Made by a program: the position numbers and the translations under genes | Shown: positions 1 through 8,842 of the stretch, one piece after another | How the letters are laid out: every line of letters begins with the position of its first letter | Numbering within the stretch: position 1 is the first letter of the stretch | Source: Verrucomicrobiales bacterium | GTDB lineage: Bacteria > Verrucomicrobiota > Verrucomicrobiia > Verrucomicrobiales > DEV007 | Length of the DNA: 37,732 nt | Reading direction: 5' to 3' | Assembly (NCBI GenBank): GCA_029213265.1 | Contig: JARGNG010000042.1 | Span: 1 to 37,732, forward strand | Notes under the pieces: model-generated | Told to the model about the DNA's origin: nothing | The model's input: the letters and a program-made list of their open reading frames with translations, nothing else | Database searches by the model: none

Positions 1-101
1 TGGCCGTAACTTTTCGTGTAGCGAGGGCCAGCGTTGGCATCCGGGGCAAGCCCGATCAGGGCCGCACCAGCGATAGCGAGAGAGAGGAGGAGTTTTTTCA
101 T
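1..101 (-). CDS. Secreted protein of unknown function, N-terminus only (cut by window edge)
   Basis: An ATG at 101 reading leftward opens a frame that stays open to the window edge (33 codons). It begins MKKLLLSLAIAGAALIG and continues LAPDANAGPR, a textbook Sec signal peptide: two lysines, a hydrophobic core of about 15 residues and a probable cleavage site after the ANA at about residue 25. The mature part visible is only about eight residues, so no family can be named. It lies 98 bases downstream of the end of the cytochrome-type gene on the same strand and could be co-transcribed with it. The alternative ATG at 106 stops at once, which fixes the start. Confidence 0.6.
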   Translation of the reverse strand, partial: MKKLLLSLAIAGAALIGLAPDANAGPRYTKSYG

Positions 102-199
102 AGCATCAGGGGGTTGGAGTGGATCCGCCGATCAGCGGCTTCCTGAAGAAGACGAACCGCCCCCCTCTCTGATTCAATTTTTCTGCCCTTGCTGCTTTG

Positions 200-2605
200 T
201 TAGCGTTTCCGGGAAAGCCAGAAAAGCAGGTCCGCAATCTCGCTATCGGCCATCAAATGGAACAAACCGGGGGGCATCAGCGAGATAGCGATCTGCTGCC
301 GTTTTACAATCGCGCGGTAGTCGATCTCGAACTCGTTCCCGCTAATGTCAGCAAAAATGCTCTTCCCTCCCTCCTGCCCAAGAAGGAAGCCGATTTTCTC
401 GGAGCGATCCGTCAGCGTAAGTTGCCACGGTTCATATTGCGGAGCTACTTCCGCACCGGGATCGAGAACGGAACGAAGAATGTGCTCCTCCCCCCGCTCG
501 TGGATCGTCGTCAGATCGGGCCCACCCAGCCTGCCAAAACCATCGACCCGATGGCAGCTTGCGCAATGGCGGTGAAAGATAAGACGACCGTGATCCATGC
601 GATGCTCCGGGGAGCGGTCCGTTCGATCGACCGCTTTCAGGAATTCTGACCAGGCTGCCGTCTCACTTGTGGGTGGACGAGAGTTGCCATCGGCGAGCGG
701 GGCCGCCGGTCGACCTACCACTTCGCGGGCAAAACGAACGACGCGCCTGGAAATCTCCGGATTGTTTTTCACTTCTTTGGCAAACGCCTTTGCTGCTTTG
801 GTATCGGGATGCGTCAACAGGGTCAGCATCACTTCGATCTGAAGGTCGGGATCGCCTCCTCCATAGATCGCCCGCAGATCTTCTATGGATAGGAATTTCT
901 CCCGGTCGGCGAGAACCCGAAACGCCGCCCGGCGAACGTCCGGACTGACGTCGGCCCGCTTCAATCTTTCCCCGACGAGTGTCTGAACCTCTTTGTCGCC
1001 TACATCCAAACCATCAATCCGCGCCAACGCCGTGATCGCCGCCAGAAAGATTGTTGGCGAAGACGGGGAATTCACAATCGCCTCCACCATTCCGCGATCC
1101 GCGCCCAGCGTTTCATCGCTGATCCATTTCAATGCCAGCAATTGCACCGTCGGATCAGGGTCCTTCAGGCAAAAGGCGGCCAGGCCGGTCGGATCGTCCG
1201 GGTTGCTTTTCCGCCAGGCGAGAAGCATGAGCGCCCTTTGACGGGCGGAAAATTTCTGATTCGCCGGATCGGGGCGGTGCAATCCAAGATGGGTCTCTGT
1301 GTTCTTCGCGAGTGTATTGACCGTTGCCGGAGCAAGCCAGGGATCCTTCCAATAACGGGGATCCGTAATCGATTCCTCGAGCGGGGCTTTCATCAAGGCA
1401 ATGCGGGATTGATCATCGGGCATCGTCCGGGCTTCCGAAGCCCAGCCATCCAGTTTCCAGATCGAGCCTTCCCCATGAAGCTTGTAGTCGCTCTTGCCCC
1501 AATCGCTGCAGTAGAGGGAGCCATCCGGACCGATCGCAAAAGAGACCGGTCGAAACTCCCCTTCGCCCTGGACGATGATTTCCTGCTTTGTCTCGAAGTG
1601 AGTTTCATTCCACGTAAGCGGATAGCGCTCGATGCGGCGGTCGGCCCAACTCGCTACGTAGAGATAGCCATCGTGATACAGCACATCGCAGGGAGCCTCC
1701 CCCGTTCCATGCAGCATCGGCATTGTGCCCGGAAGCTCCCCGTCCCAGGAAATGAAGGGATGCTGACCTCTCCGCCCATAGCGATACTGGTATCCGTAAT
1801 CTCCACCGAAGATCACAAAATGAAGCCGACTCGGGGGACGTGAGCCGGGGTCATTGTCCGTTGCGAAGATAAAGCCGCCGGGGGCATGGCAAACGCCAAA
1901 GGGGTTCCAGAATCCGGTCGCAAACCTCATCAAACTGCTGCCGTCCGCCTGGCACCACCAGATATTGCCTCCTTCTCCCTGATCGGAGATCTTGCGCCCG
2001 TCACTGCCGATCAATGTGTAAGCGGCGCCCAGATTCTCGCCGATTCCAAAAATTAAATTGCCGAGATCGTCGAAGGTCAGTCCGGAGCATCCATTGTGAG
2101 GGTAGTTCCCCTCTGTATCCAGGAAGACGAGACGCCGTTCGATCCGATCACGATCCGCGATACCATCATGATCGTCGTCCCAAAGTCGAATCACCTCGTT
2201 TCTCGTTGCCACATAGATTGCACCCGTATCGGGATGCACTGCAATGTCCATCGTCGCGACCAGATTCTCGTCGTAGAAGACCGTTCGAGTATCCGCAACA
2301 CCGTCACCATCGGCATCACGAATCCACAGAATCTGATCATTCTCCGGACCCTCGTATCCCTCCGGGCGAAAATGGGTATTCGACTGAATGGCGAGAAGCT
2401 TGCCTGATTTTGTGAAGGCAATTCCGGTCGGTTGCTTGATGAGTCGAGAATCTGCAAACCGGGAAATAGAGGTATCATCCTGCAATGGAACCGGCTCCCC
2501 GGATACAGGAAGCGCACGAGTAACGCTCTCTTGAGCGACCACCGAAGAAAGAGCAAAGACGGCTGGAAAGATCTGCGCAAATAACGAGACCAATTGGGAT
2601 TTCAT
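200..2605 (-). CDS. PVC-type secreted beta-propeller/HEAT haem protein (membrane-bound dehydrogenase-like, CxxCH)
   Basis: The 801-residue product has a signal peptide (residues 1-25, cleavage near VVAQE). Residues about 40-395 form a sorbosone-dehydrogenase-like beta-propeller, with the family's repeated Asp-rich loops (RDADGDGVADTRTVF, WDDDHDGIADRDRIE). Residues about 440-640 are an alpha-helical HEAT-like region. The C-terminal cytochrome c domain has its haem site CASCH at residues 681-685 and a plausible axial Met in SLMPPG near 777. This domain order is characteristic of a family expanded in Verrucomicrobiota and Planctomycetota, thought to be periplasmic sugar or polyol dehydrogenases; the substrate is unknown. 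The ATG at 2605 is the first in frame and directly precedes the signal peptide. It is divergent from the membrane protein at 2718. Family assignment is secure; function is inferred. Confidence 0.9.
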   Translation of the reverse strand: MKSQLVSLFAQIFPAVFALSSVVAQESVTRALPVSGEPVPLQDDTSISRFADSRLIKQPTGIAFTKSGKLLAIQSNTHFRPEGYEGPENDQILWIRDADGDGVADTRTVFYDENLVATMDIAVHPDTGAIYVATRNEVIRLWDDDHDGIADRDRIERRLVFLDTEGNYPHNGCSGLTFDDLGNLIFGIGENLGAAYTLIGSDGRKISDQGEGGNIWWCQADGSSLMRFATGFWNPFGVCHAPGGFIFATDNDPGSRPPSRLHFVIFGGDYGYQYRYGRRGQHPFISWDGELPGTMPMLHGTGEAPCDVLYHDGYLYVASWADRRIERYPLTWNETHFETKQEIIVQGEGEFRPVSFAIGPDGSLYCSDWGKSDYKLHGEGSIWKLDGWASEARTMPDDQSRIALMKAPLEESITDPRYWKDPWLAPATVNTLAKNTETHLGLHRPDPANQKFSARQRALMLLAWRKSNPDDPTGLAAFCLKDPDPTVQLLALKWISDETLGADRGMVEAIVNSPSSPTIFLAAITALARIDGLDVGDKEVQTLVGERLKRADVSPDVRRAAFRVLADREKFLSIEDLRAIYGGGDPDLQIEVMLTLLTHPDTKAAKAFAKEVKNNPEISRRVVRFAREVVGRPAAPLADGNSRPPTSETAAWSEFLKAVDRTDRSPEHRMDHGRLIFHRHCASCHRVDGFGRLGGPDLTTIHERGEEHILRSVLDPGAEVAPQYEPWQLTLTDRSEKIGFLLGQEGGKSIFADISGNEFEIDYRAIVKRQQIAISLMPPGLFHLMADSEIADLLFWLSRKR

Positions 2606-2668
2606 GTTGGCACAATCGCCGAACTACCCCCACCCTGACAAGTCCGCATTCGTTACCACTGCGATTTG

Positions 2669-2697
2669 TTGACTCTGTTTCAGTGAATCGGTACGCT
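2669..2697 (+). promoter_or_regulatory. Possible sigma70-type promoter for the 2718 gene
   Basis: TTGACT at 2669-2674 is followed, after a 17-base spacer, by TACGCT at 2692-2697. A transcript would start near 2704, giving a short leader before the ATG at 2718. The -35 box is good and the -10 weak. It lies in the 112-base divergent gap between the propeller-cytochrome gene and the membrane protein. Confidence 0.35.
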
Positions 2698-2717
2698 CCA
2701 AAGCAGGCACCCACTCC

Positions 2718-3305
2718 ATGAACACATCCGAACCACCACCAATCGATCCATCCCAGCTTCCTCGGTCCAAAGCGAACTGGTCCAGGACCATTGGGATCAT
2801 TGCCCTCATCTTTGGCAGCCTTGGATTTCTCGGAGCTCTGGCATCTCCCTTTACCTTTCTGGTGGCCAAGCATTCCATGAAGACACTGGAATCGCAGGGA
2901 GCGGATCCGGACCGAATTGCTGACTATGTGGACAGACTCGGCGGATTGACAGTTTATAGCGCGATCGGCCTGGGAATCCTCGGAGTTCTCCTTGCGTTGG
3001 GAGGATTCAAATTGATCAAACGGAGACCGGTGGCTTCGATCCTTCTGCACGTCTGGGCCGCCCTCAAGATTGTCCTCGGAAGCTATCTGCAATATCGCAA
3101 CTGGAGCCTCGTGAAGCTCCAACTGGACATTCAGAATTCGGCAACCGGAATCAGCGAATCTGCGGCCCAGATCACTGAAAAAATCACTACCGTTATTGTC
3201 GGAGTTGCCTCCGTTGGAGGCATACTCTGGATGTTGGCCCTCCCTGTGTTTCTGCTCATTTGGCTGAGTCGCCGGAAGATCAAAGCTGAGATCCGGGAAT
3301 GGTAG
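2718..3305 (+). CDS. Four-helix integral membrane protein, unknown function
   Basis: The product is 195 residues with a Pro-rich cytoplasmic N-terminus (NTSEPPPIDPSQLP). Four hydrophobic segments lie at about 24-50, 77-99, 104-124 and 157-184, with a positively charged tail (RRKIKAEIREW). The loop at 51-76 is charged and helical. I recognise no catalytic motif. The layout resembles the many small bacterial proteins with a proline-rich head and a DUF4190-like membrane body, but I cannot place it firmly. It stands alone: divergent from the cytochrome-type gene, convergent with the TPR gene at 3476, and separated from the latter by a hairpin at 3413-3447. Confidence 0.75.
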   Translation: MNTSEPPPIDPSQLPRSKANWSRTIGIIALIFGSLGFLGALASPFTFLVAKHSMKTLESQGADPDRIADYVDRLGGLTVYSAIGLGILGVLLALGGFKLIKRRPVASILLHVWAALKIVLGSYLQYRNWSLVKLQLDIQNSATGISESAAQITEKITTVIVGVASVGGILWMLALPVFLLIWLSRRKIKAEIREW

Positions 3306-3412
3306 CGTGACACTTGTTTTGGGTGAGGTGGCCGTAGCGGTCCACTCGCTTCCAACGAAATCCCCACATTCCCAGCGGTCCGACCTCCAGGGCGATTCTA
3401 CCCGGAGACAAT

Positions 3413-3447
3413 TCAACCCTGTTGGGTCAGGCGACTAACAGGGTTGA
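3413..3447. terminator. Strong hairpin between convergent genes (probable bidirectional terminator)
   Basis: CAACCCTGTT at 3414-3423 is perfectly repeated in inverted form as AACAGGGTTG at 3437-3446, with a 13-base loop; one more T-A pair extends it to 11 pairs (3413/3447). It lies between the ends of two convergent genes. On the plus strand an A-rich tract follows and no clear U-run is seen on either side, so classical intrinsic termination is uncertain, but position and perfect pairing favour a terminator. Confidence 0.6.
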
Positions 3448-3475
3448 GTCTCGAAAAAATGAGCCGGGGGAAAGG

Positions 3476-4570
3476 TTATTCCTCTTTCCCTCCCTTATCA
3501 TCCCCCGCAGGCTTTTCGCCCTCGGCAGGCGCCTCTCCCTCGGGAGCTTCGCCTTCCGCCGGCTTCTCCCCTTCTGCGGGAGGTGCTGCTTCGGCGACCA
3601 ACTTTGCCATAGGCGGACGAATTGCAAACTTCTGGTATTCAGGTGGCATCGTATCAATGCCAAATCGCTTACTGAAAAGGTAGGCAATGCTCTGCATATG
3701 ATCGATCGCACTTTTCTTTTCCTGAGCGAGGGCCGGATCGTCTTTGTGATCTTTCATCGCGGCACCCATTGCCAGCTTGGAGATCAGCGCATCGTTTCCG
3801 TAGGCCAGGGTAAAGGCGCGGTAGTAGTCATCCAGAGCCTTATCTTCTTTACCTTTAGCAGAATAGACTTTGCCTCGCAGAAACGCCAGCTGAGCCAGCT
3901 CGGTCGCGGGGAGATCTTTGAAATTCGGAGTTCCCAGTAGTTTGGCATCCCCTGTCATTGGCTCCTGATAGGATTCGAGGGCCGCGGCTAGATCATCCAT
4001 TTTCTCTTCGCCGAGGAGAGCCCAGAGCTTGTGAACCTCGAAGTTACGCTGGTAGCGCTCACTCAATTTCGTCTCAATCGTTTTCGCGACAGGAGCGTTC
4101 ACAAGCTGCGCCAACTTGGCGTAGAGTCCGGCTCTCTGAAGGCTCTCCGCCTGGTAGAAAAGAGCCTCGGATGCAAAGTTCTGGGGAGCGAGAAGAATGA
4201 TTGCATAATTCCTCGCCACGAGGCCGAAGGCATCGGCAGCGGCTGAGTATTCACCCGCGGCAAAAAGCGCGCGTGCCTCGCCGAGAGCTTCCGAACGCTC
4301 ATCAAACCGGATTGCTTTGTCGAGGCCCTCTCCTTTGATCGCATCGTAGGGGATCAGGGCTCCACGACCGCCGGGTTGCGTGGAAAAGAAAATTCCCTGC
4401 TCGTTGGCATTGGTAATGTAGCCCTGTGGGTTTCCACCCTTCACAGGACCGTAAACAGCGGGGGTTTCACGAACCTGCTGCTGTGGCTGCTGCGCCAGCA
4501 AACCGGAGGAGAGACCGGCGGCAACCAGAGTCAATGTGGAAAGGAAGGTAAGAATCGAAGATTTCTTCAT
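3476..4570 (-). CDS. Secreted TPR-like protein with acidic Pro/Ala/Glu-rich tail; last gene of the Exb/TPR operon
   Basis: Starting at the ATG at 4570, the product (364 residues) begins MKKSSILTFLSTLTLVAAG, a clear signal peptide ending near LLAQQ. An upstream TTG at 4585 would add only five residues before this peptide. Residues about 90-285 are alpha-helical, with TPR-like pairs (EARALFAAGEYSAAADAFG, GKEDKALDDYYRAFTLAYG). The last about 45 residues are a low-complexity string of EGEKPAEGEAPEG-type repeats ending GGKEE, strongly acidic and probably disordered. It starts 28 bases after the stop of the 1059-residue TPR gene, so the two are surely co-transcribed. By context it is a periplasmic accessory of the ExbB/ExbD motor. 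No enzymatic motif is seen. Confidence 0.8.
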   Translation of the reverse strand: MKKSSILTFLSTLTLVAAGLSSGLLAQQPQQQVRETPAVYGPVKGGNPQGYITNANEQGIFFSTQPGGRGALIPYDAIKGEGLDKAIRFDERSEALGEARALFAAGEYSAAADAFGLVARNYAIILLAPQNFASEALFYQAESLQRAGLYAKLAQLVNAPVAKTIETKLSERYQRNFEVHKLWALLGEEKMDDLAAALESYQEPMTGDAKLLGTPNFKDLPATELAQLAFLRGKVYSAKGKEDKALDDYYRAFTLAYGNDALISKLAMGAAMKDHKDDPALAQEKKSAIDHMQSIAYLFSKRFGIDTMPPEYQKFAIRPPMAKLVAEAAPPAEGEKPAEGEAPEGEAPAEGEKPAGDDKGGKEE

Positions 4571-4597
4571 GATAAAATATTTCAACTGCGTTCGGGA

Positions 4598-7500
4598 TCA
4601 GGCTTCGGGGGCAATTCCCAACTGAAGGAGGATTTGCTGTTCCTCTTCCGGAGTGATCGCGAGCTCCGTCTTCATGGTTTCAATGTCACGTCGAAGGCGA
4701 CGAAGGGCTCCGGAAGGAACCATTTCATCCGTCCAGTTTTGCCACATGTAGAGATATTTGCGACTGAGTCGATACAGGGCCAATTCGCGCTCCCGCTTTG
4801 CAAGCGCCTCCTCAGGGGTGCCCTCCGGCATCGCCTTGATGTCCGTGATGCTGTTCGGAATGTAACGCTCCCATGCCTGTGTGACCCAGTCTGCAGCGCT
4901 CGGGTGAGCCCCCATCAGCGCCACGTAAGCACGGTTGGCATTAACCGGATCTTTCAACTCGTCGAAGACCGTTCCGAGGAGAAATCCGGCTTCGGCACGC
5001 TTCATCTTGTCTTTGGAAAAGTATCCCTTGGTAGAGTTAATCGTCTTGAGAGGTTCCAATGCGTCCTTCCACTCCTTGTTTTTGATGTGGAGCATGGCGA
5101 GGTTAAGAAGTGCATCCGGAATGAGACCGGGATCGTCTTTTCCATATTTGTCAATGATCCGGCGGAAACGCTCCCGGGCACTCTGCACCTTGCCGGGATC
5201 GGCGGCGCGCATTTCAATAATACCCAATTCCATTTCAGCCAGTCCCTTGAACTGATCCGCCTCCGGATTGGACCGGGCGAGTAACTCTTCAAAGTAGGGA
5301 ACCGCAAGAAACGGGTTGTCCGTTGTCGAGAAGTAACGACCGATTTCACGAAGTGCGAACTCGGAGAGATTTCGCTTCTCAAAGAGTCGCAGATCTTCAA
5401 ACACAGCCGCGATCTTCTCTTCGGCGGCAGCAACTTCGGGAGAGTCCTTCTCCATTCCCTTCTGAGCCTGCTGCAAGACGATAACCTGCTGAATTTTCAA
5501 CCAGGTAAGCAGCGCCTGGTTCGCTGGATCGATCCCGGGGAAGCTTTCGAGAACCGCCACCGTCTTATCGACTCCACGAATCCGCACCGAAGCTTCCGCA
5601 TAGGAACCGATCGCCTGCCGGAGAAGGGTCAGGTCCTGCTCCTCGGGCGGTTTCCCTCCGATCAAAAGAATCATCTTCTCGACCTGGGTGAGCCCCTCGT
5701 CTCCACGCCCTGCCACTTCAAGATGCTCCAGAGAGAAAACCGAAATTTGCGGCTCCCAGGGAGTGTCCGCGTATTCGGGAAAAAAGGTATCGTAGAGAGC
5801 CAATCCTCTGTCGATCTTCGCCTTCCCTTCTCCCTCATAACCGCCTTCTTTGCCCCCTTCGGTGTAAAGGATATCAGCGGCCTTCCAGAGTGCTTCCGCT
5901 CCGACGACTTTATGGAAGGCATCGCGGTCAGGATCGCTCGCACGCGACTTCTTCGCCGCCTCAAACGCAGCAAGGTAGGCATCGAGCGCCTCCTTCTCCC
6001 ACTGGGTTCGCTGCTCCTCCTGCTCTTTCTGATTCAAACCGCTCGCCATTACAGTGTAGGAATCCCCCTTGATATTGAGAACCCGACCGATTTGAATGGA
6101 CTCAGGACGAGCCAGACTAAGCTTGTCTGCTGCCGCGATCGAAGCGGGGTAGTCTTCCAGATTGAATCGTGCGATCGAAAGATCAGCCAGTGCGTTGTCG
6201 AGAAAACGTTCGGACTCCGGAAACGCTTTCAGAAAGTCCTCATACTGCTCCGCCGCTTCCCGCATCTTGCCACGTATCAGGGAATTACTGGCGCGGTGGA
6301 ACATTACGATCTCGCGGTTTCCACCTTCGGGATAGGCCGACACATACTCAGAAAAGGGAGCTTCCGCCTCATCGTGTTTCTGTGTAGAATAGAGAGCCAG
6401 CGGATACAGAGAATCAGCCAGCTCGCGCTGGGCGTCTCCCACTTCGTAACGTTCCCGGACCCGCTCCGAAATTCGAATGACCTGCTCATACTGCCCCGAG
6501 GTAAAAAGGGATTGAAGCATGAAGGTGGAGACATTATTCCGCAGGTTGTGATCTTCCGGCATCTCCGCCATGAATTTCTCTCCGAAGTACTGCGCGGCAG
6601 GAAAGTCGGCAAGAAGAGAGGAAAGTCTGGCAGACTCGTGGAGAATTTCCCCGCGCTTATCGTCCGGCGTATTTTCGACATTTTCGGCAAGATGCCAGTA
6701 AATTACACGAGCCGCCCGGAGGTTTCCCATCCTCTCGTAACAGGTCGCGACGAGCCGCAACGTTTCGGCATCGGGATGAAACTCCGCCTCCTCGTATTTC
6801 GCGACACGATCAATCAACTGCTGATACTGAGACGGGACACCGGCGCCGGTCGGGAGACGGGTCAAACCGAGGTTGATGTCCTTTTTCACATCCTCCAGAG
6901 TCGGCGTAAAAGCGAAGTAGCGCAAAGCCACCGAGTAGAGGCCCGCCTTGGTGGACTCAAACCCCAATTTACGAAGTCGATCTACAAAACCGAAGCGGAA
7001 TTGATCCAGCGGTGAAAGGCTGATCATCTCCGCGTTCTTATCGAGGAACTCGTGGGCGCTTTCCGCGATCTTCTCAAGAGCCGCTTCGTCCGATCCTGCC
7101 GAATTGGCCTGCTCGACCCAGGCAAGCCCCAGTTCGAGAATCCCCTGAACAAGAAATTGTGGACTGATGTTGCGTTGATCTTTGCTATCAAAAAGTTCCT
7201 GGATCGAGGCCACCCCTTCGGCGATACGCCCAAGCTTCATCAAAGCTGCGCCGTAGCGCAGCTTGAAACTGGGGAAAATCTGCTGCAACTCATCGGGTGC
7301 AGGATTCGACGCAATGTATTCATCATACAGGCGGATTGCCTCCCCGGGATTCCCAAGCTGGGCTTCACAAAAGCCCATCTGGAACTTGGCCAGATTCACC
7401 CTCGCGTTCTGCGATTTGATTGGCGATTCGACTGATTCTGCAATTTCTTCCGAACGAATACAAATATCGAGAGCTTCTTTTGCCTCCGCCCACAGCTGCT

Positions 7501-7777
7501 GCGGCAGCAGGGTCATTGCGTAATCAAAGTAGAAGCCGCCAGCTTGGGATCCGTAATCTTCGAAGAGCGTCTCCATCCCTCCGGAGAGGTCAAACATGCG
7601 CTCAAAGGTTTTCGAAGCCTCGTCAAACTGACCACTCATGCTGAGCTCACCGGCTTTCTGATACAGTCCCTCCAGACTGACATCCTCCTCATCCTGCGAC
7701 AGGGCGGAGAATGACGGAAATGCTACGGCCGTAATTGTGAACAGAGCGAGCGCTCTTGTAATCCAGTTGTTTTTCAT
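4598..7777 (-). CDS. Giant secreted TPR-repeat protein of the ExbB/ExbD operon
   Basis: The product is 1059 residues with a signal peptide (MKNNWITRALALFTITAVAF, cleavage near SALSQ). Nearly all the rest is helical tetratricopeptide-like repeats, for example YQKAGELSMSGQFDEASKTF, AEQYEDFLKAFPESERFLDN and PYFEELLARSNPEADQFKG. There are many YxxFL-AFPxS units of the type seen in YbgF/CpoB and BamD-like proteins. It follows the third ExbD gene with a 23-base gap. A TPR protein next to TolQ/TolR homologues recalls CpoB of the Tol-Pal system, but this protein is about four times longer and no tolA, tolB or pal is present here. I infer a periplasmic scaffold coupling the motor to the envelope. The start is the only ATG that retains the signal peptide. 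Confidence 0.85.
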   Translation of the reverse strand: MKNNWITRALALFTITAVAFPSFSALSQDEEDVSLEGLYQKAGELSMSGQFDEASKTFERMFDLSGGMETLFEDYGSQAGGFYFDYAMTLLPQQLWAEAKEALDICIRSEEIAESVESPIKSQNARVNLAKFQMGFCEAQLGNPGEAIRLYDEYIASNPAPDELQQIFPSFKLRYGAALMKLGRIAEGVASIQELFDSKDQRNISPQFLVQGILELGLAWVEQANSAGSDEAALEKIAESAHEFLDKNAEMISLSPLDQFRFGFVDRLRKLGFESTKAGLYSVALRYFAFTPTLEDVKKDINLGLTRLPTGAGVPSQYQQLIDRVAKYEEAEFHPDAETLRLVATCYERMGNLRAARVIYWHLAENVENTPDDKRGEILHESARLSSLLADFPAAQYFGEKFMAEMPEDHNLRNNVSTFMLQSLFTSGQYEQVIRISERVRERYEVGDAQRELADSLYPLALYSTQKHDEAEAPFSEYVSAYPEGGNREIVMFHRASNSLIRGKMREAAEQYEDFLKAFPESERFLDNALADLSIARFNLEDYPASIAAADKLSLARPESIQIGRVLNIKGDSYTVMASGLNQKEQEEQRTQWEKEALDAYLAAFEAAKKSRASDPDRDAFHKVVGAEALWKAADILYTEGGKEGGYEGEGKAKIDRGLALYDTFFPEYADTPWEPQISVFSLEHLEVAGRGDEGLTQVEKMILLIGGKPPEEQDLTLLRQAIGSYAEASVRIRGVDKTVAVLESFPGIDPANQALLTWLKIQQVIVLQQAQKGMEKDSPEVAAAEEKIAAVFEDLRLFEKRNLSEFALREIGRYFSTTDNPFLAVPYFEELLARSNPEADQFKGLAEMELGIIEMRAADPGKVQSARERFRRIIDKYGKDDPGLIPDALLNLAMLHIKNKEWKDALEPLKTINSTKGYFSKDKMKRAEAGFLLGTVFDELKDPVNANRAYVALMGAHPSAADWVTQAWERYIPNSITDIKAMPEGTPEEALAKRERELALYRLSRKYLYMWQNWTDEMVPSGALRRLRRDIETMKTELAITPEEEQQILLQLGIAPEA

Positions 7778-7800
7778 TCTAACAAAACTATAAAATTATT

Positions 7801-8277
7801 CTACTCGTTTCGAAAATCGACGAGTTTGACTTTGTTGATCCCAACACCGGCAAGGCAGTTCATCACATCGATGAAACGCTGGCCCGACACTGAATCATCC
7901 ACTTCCAACTCTACCTGAGGATCACCATTCGAATCGAGAACGGCAAAAGCATCCGCGAAGATCTGCAATCGATCCTCCAGTAAAATTAAATCTCTATGAT
8001 CCGGGTTGGAGTCCAGAACTTCCCCCTCCATTGAAACGACGCCTCCCGCGTCCACGAAGATTTTGGGGTAATCAATAAAATCAGTGTTCGCAACGGGAGC
8101 TTTCAAACTCTTGCCAGGCATCGTCAACCCAAGATCCCCCTCCCGGGGATCAATCGCCGAAGTAATCAGAAAATAGATTAGCAGAAGAAAGCTGACATCA
8201 ATGAGCGAAGAAATATCGAGGCCCGGATCGCTGTTTTCATCCCGGGAACTGTGATTCTTAGCTTTTCTTCTGATCAT
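7801..8277 (-). CDS. ExbD/TolR-family proton-channel subunit (third copy)
   Basis: From the ATG at 8277 the product is 158 residues beginning MIRRKAKNHSS. A single N-terminal transmembrane helix carries the conserved Asp in DISSLIDVSFLLLIYFLIT, the residue that takes part in proton movement in ExbD/TolR. It is followed by a periplasmic domain (about residues 60-158). The frame is open up to 8340 with another ATG at 8295. I chose 8277 because the sequence then aligns with the start of the neighbouring paralogue (MARRKAPKEEDP), but a start at 8295 cannot be excluded. Unlike typical TolR, the periplasmic part holds an insert of Asp/Glu-rich sequence (DAGGVVSMEGEVLDSNPDHR). It sits 23 bases before the giant TPR gene and is closely similar to the copy at 8371. 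Confidence 0.85.
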   Translation of the reverse strand: MIRRKAKNHSSRDENSDPGLDISSLIDVSFLLLIYFLITSAIDPREGDLGLTMPGKSLKAPVANTDFIDYPKIFVDAGGVVSMEGEVLDSNPDHRDLILLEDRLQIFADAFAVLDSNGDPQVELEVDDSVSGQRFIDVMNCLAGVGINKVKLVDFRNE

Positions 8278-8370
8278 TCTCTCATTTTTCTGCATGCCAG
8301 GCCGGGCTGTCCCGCAGAACTTGCCCACGAGTGAATCCAAATCCGGACTCTGCCAACTGCGGCATAAATG

Positions 8371-8823
8371 TTACTCCTCTTTAAAACCAGTGATCGTCAC
8401 GTTACGAATATTGACGCCCGGATCAGCAAGCGCGTTCAAAACGTCGATAAATCGCTGCCCTTTCGAGGCGTCATCCGCTGCGATGATGACCATCGGCTGG
8501 GAATCGGTAAGACGGGCGCTTTCCGCGTAGGTGCGGAGACGATCCAGGAGAAGAGGAACATCGCGGGACGCAATATCCGTATCGAGAACTTCTTCATTCA
8601 ACACGATGTGACCGGAATTATTGACCTCCACCGTCATCTGGTCGATTTCGACTTCCGATGCTGAGTTTGACTGACTCGTCGGCATTGTCATGCCCAGATC
8701 CGCTTCTTTCGGATCGAGTGTCGAAGTAACGAGGAAGTAGATAAGAAGAAGGAAACTGACGTCGATCAAGGACGACATATCCAATTCCGGGTCTTCTTCC
8801 TTGGGTGCTTTTCTGCGTGCCAT
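8371..8823 (-). CDS. ExbD/TolR-family proton-channel subunit (second copy)
   Basis: The product is 150 residues. A short basic cytoplasmic head (MARRKAPKEEDPELDMSS) leads into one membrane helix with the conserved Asp in SSLIDVSFLLLIYFLVT, followed by a periplasmic domain ending VNIRNVTITGFKEE. It is clearly paralogous to the third copy: the same SLIDVSFLLLIYFL helix and the same PKEADLGMTMP segment after it. It lies 19 bases after the stop of the first ExbD gene. ExbD-type proteins pair with an ExbB/TolQ pentamer and use the proton gradient; here the partner is the gene starting at 10156. Confidence 0.9.
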   Translation of the reverse strand: MARRKAPKEEDPELDMSSLIDVSFLLLIYFLVTSTLDPKEADLGMTMPTSQSNSASEVEIDQMTVEVNNSGHIVLNEEVLDTDIASRDVPLLLDRLRTYAESARLTDSQPMVIIAADDASKGQRFIDVLNALADPGVNIRNVTITGFKEE

Positions 8824-8842
8824 ATTGGGAAAAAAAGAAAGG

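Noticed and set aside
2475..3416. A 313-codon minus-strand frame over the membrane protein at 2718
   Set aside because: The plus-strand product has four credible transmembrane helices; the minus-strand product is low in hydrophobic pattern, lacks a family and overlaps the start of the cytochrome-type gene.
5723..7015. A 430-codon open frame on the plus strand inside the TPR gene
   Set aside because: It is antisense to the 1059-aa TPR protein, whose signal peptide, repeats and operon position are convincing; the antisense product has no recognisable domain.
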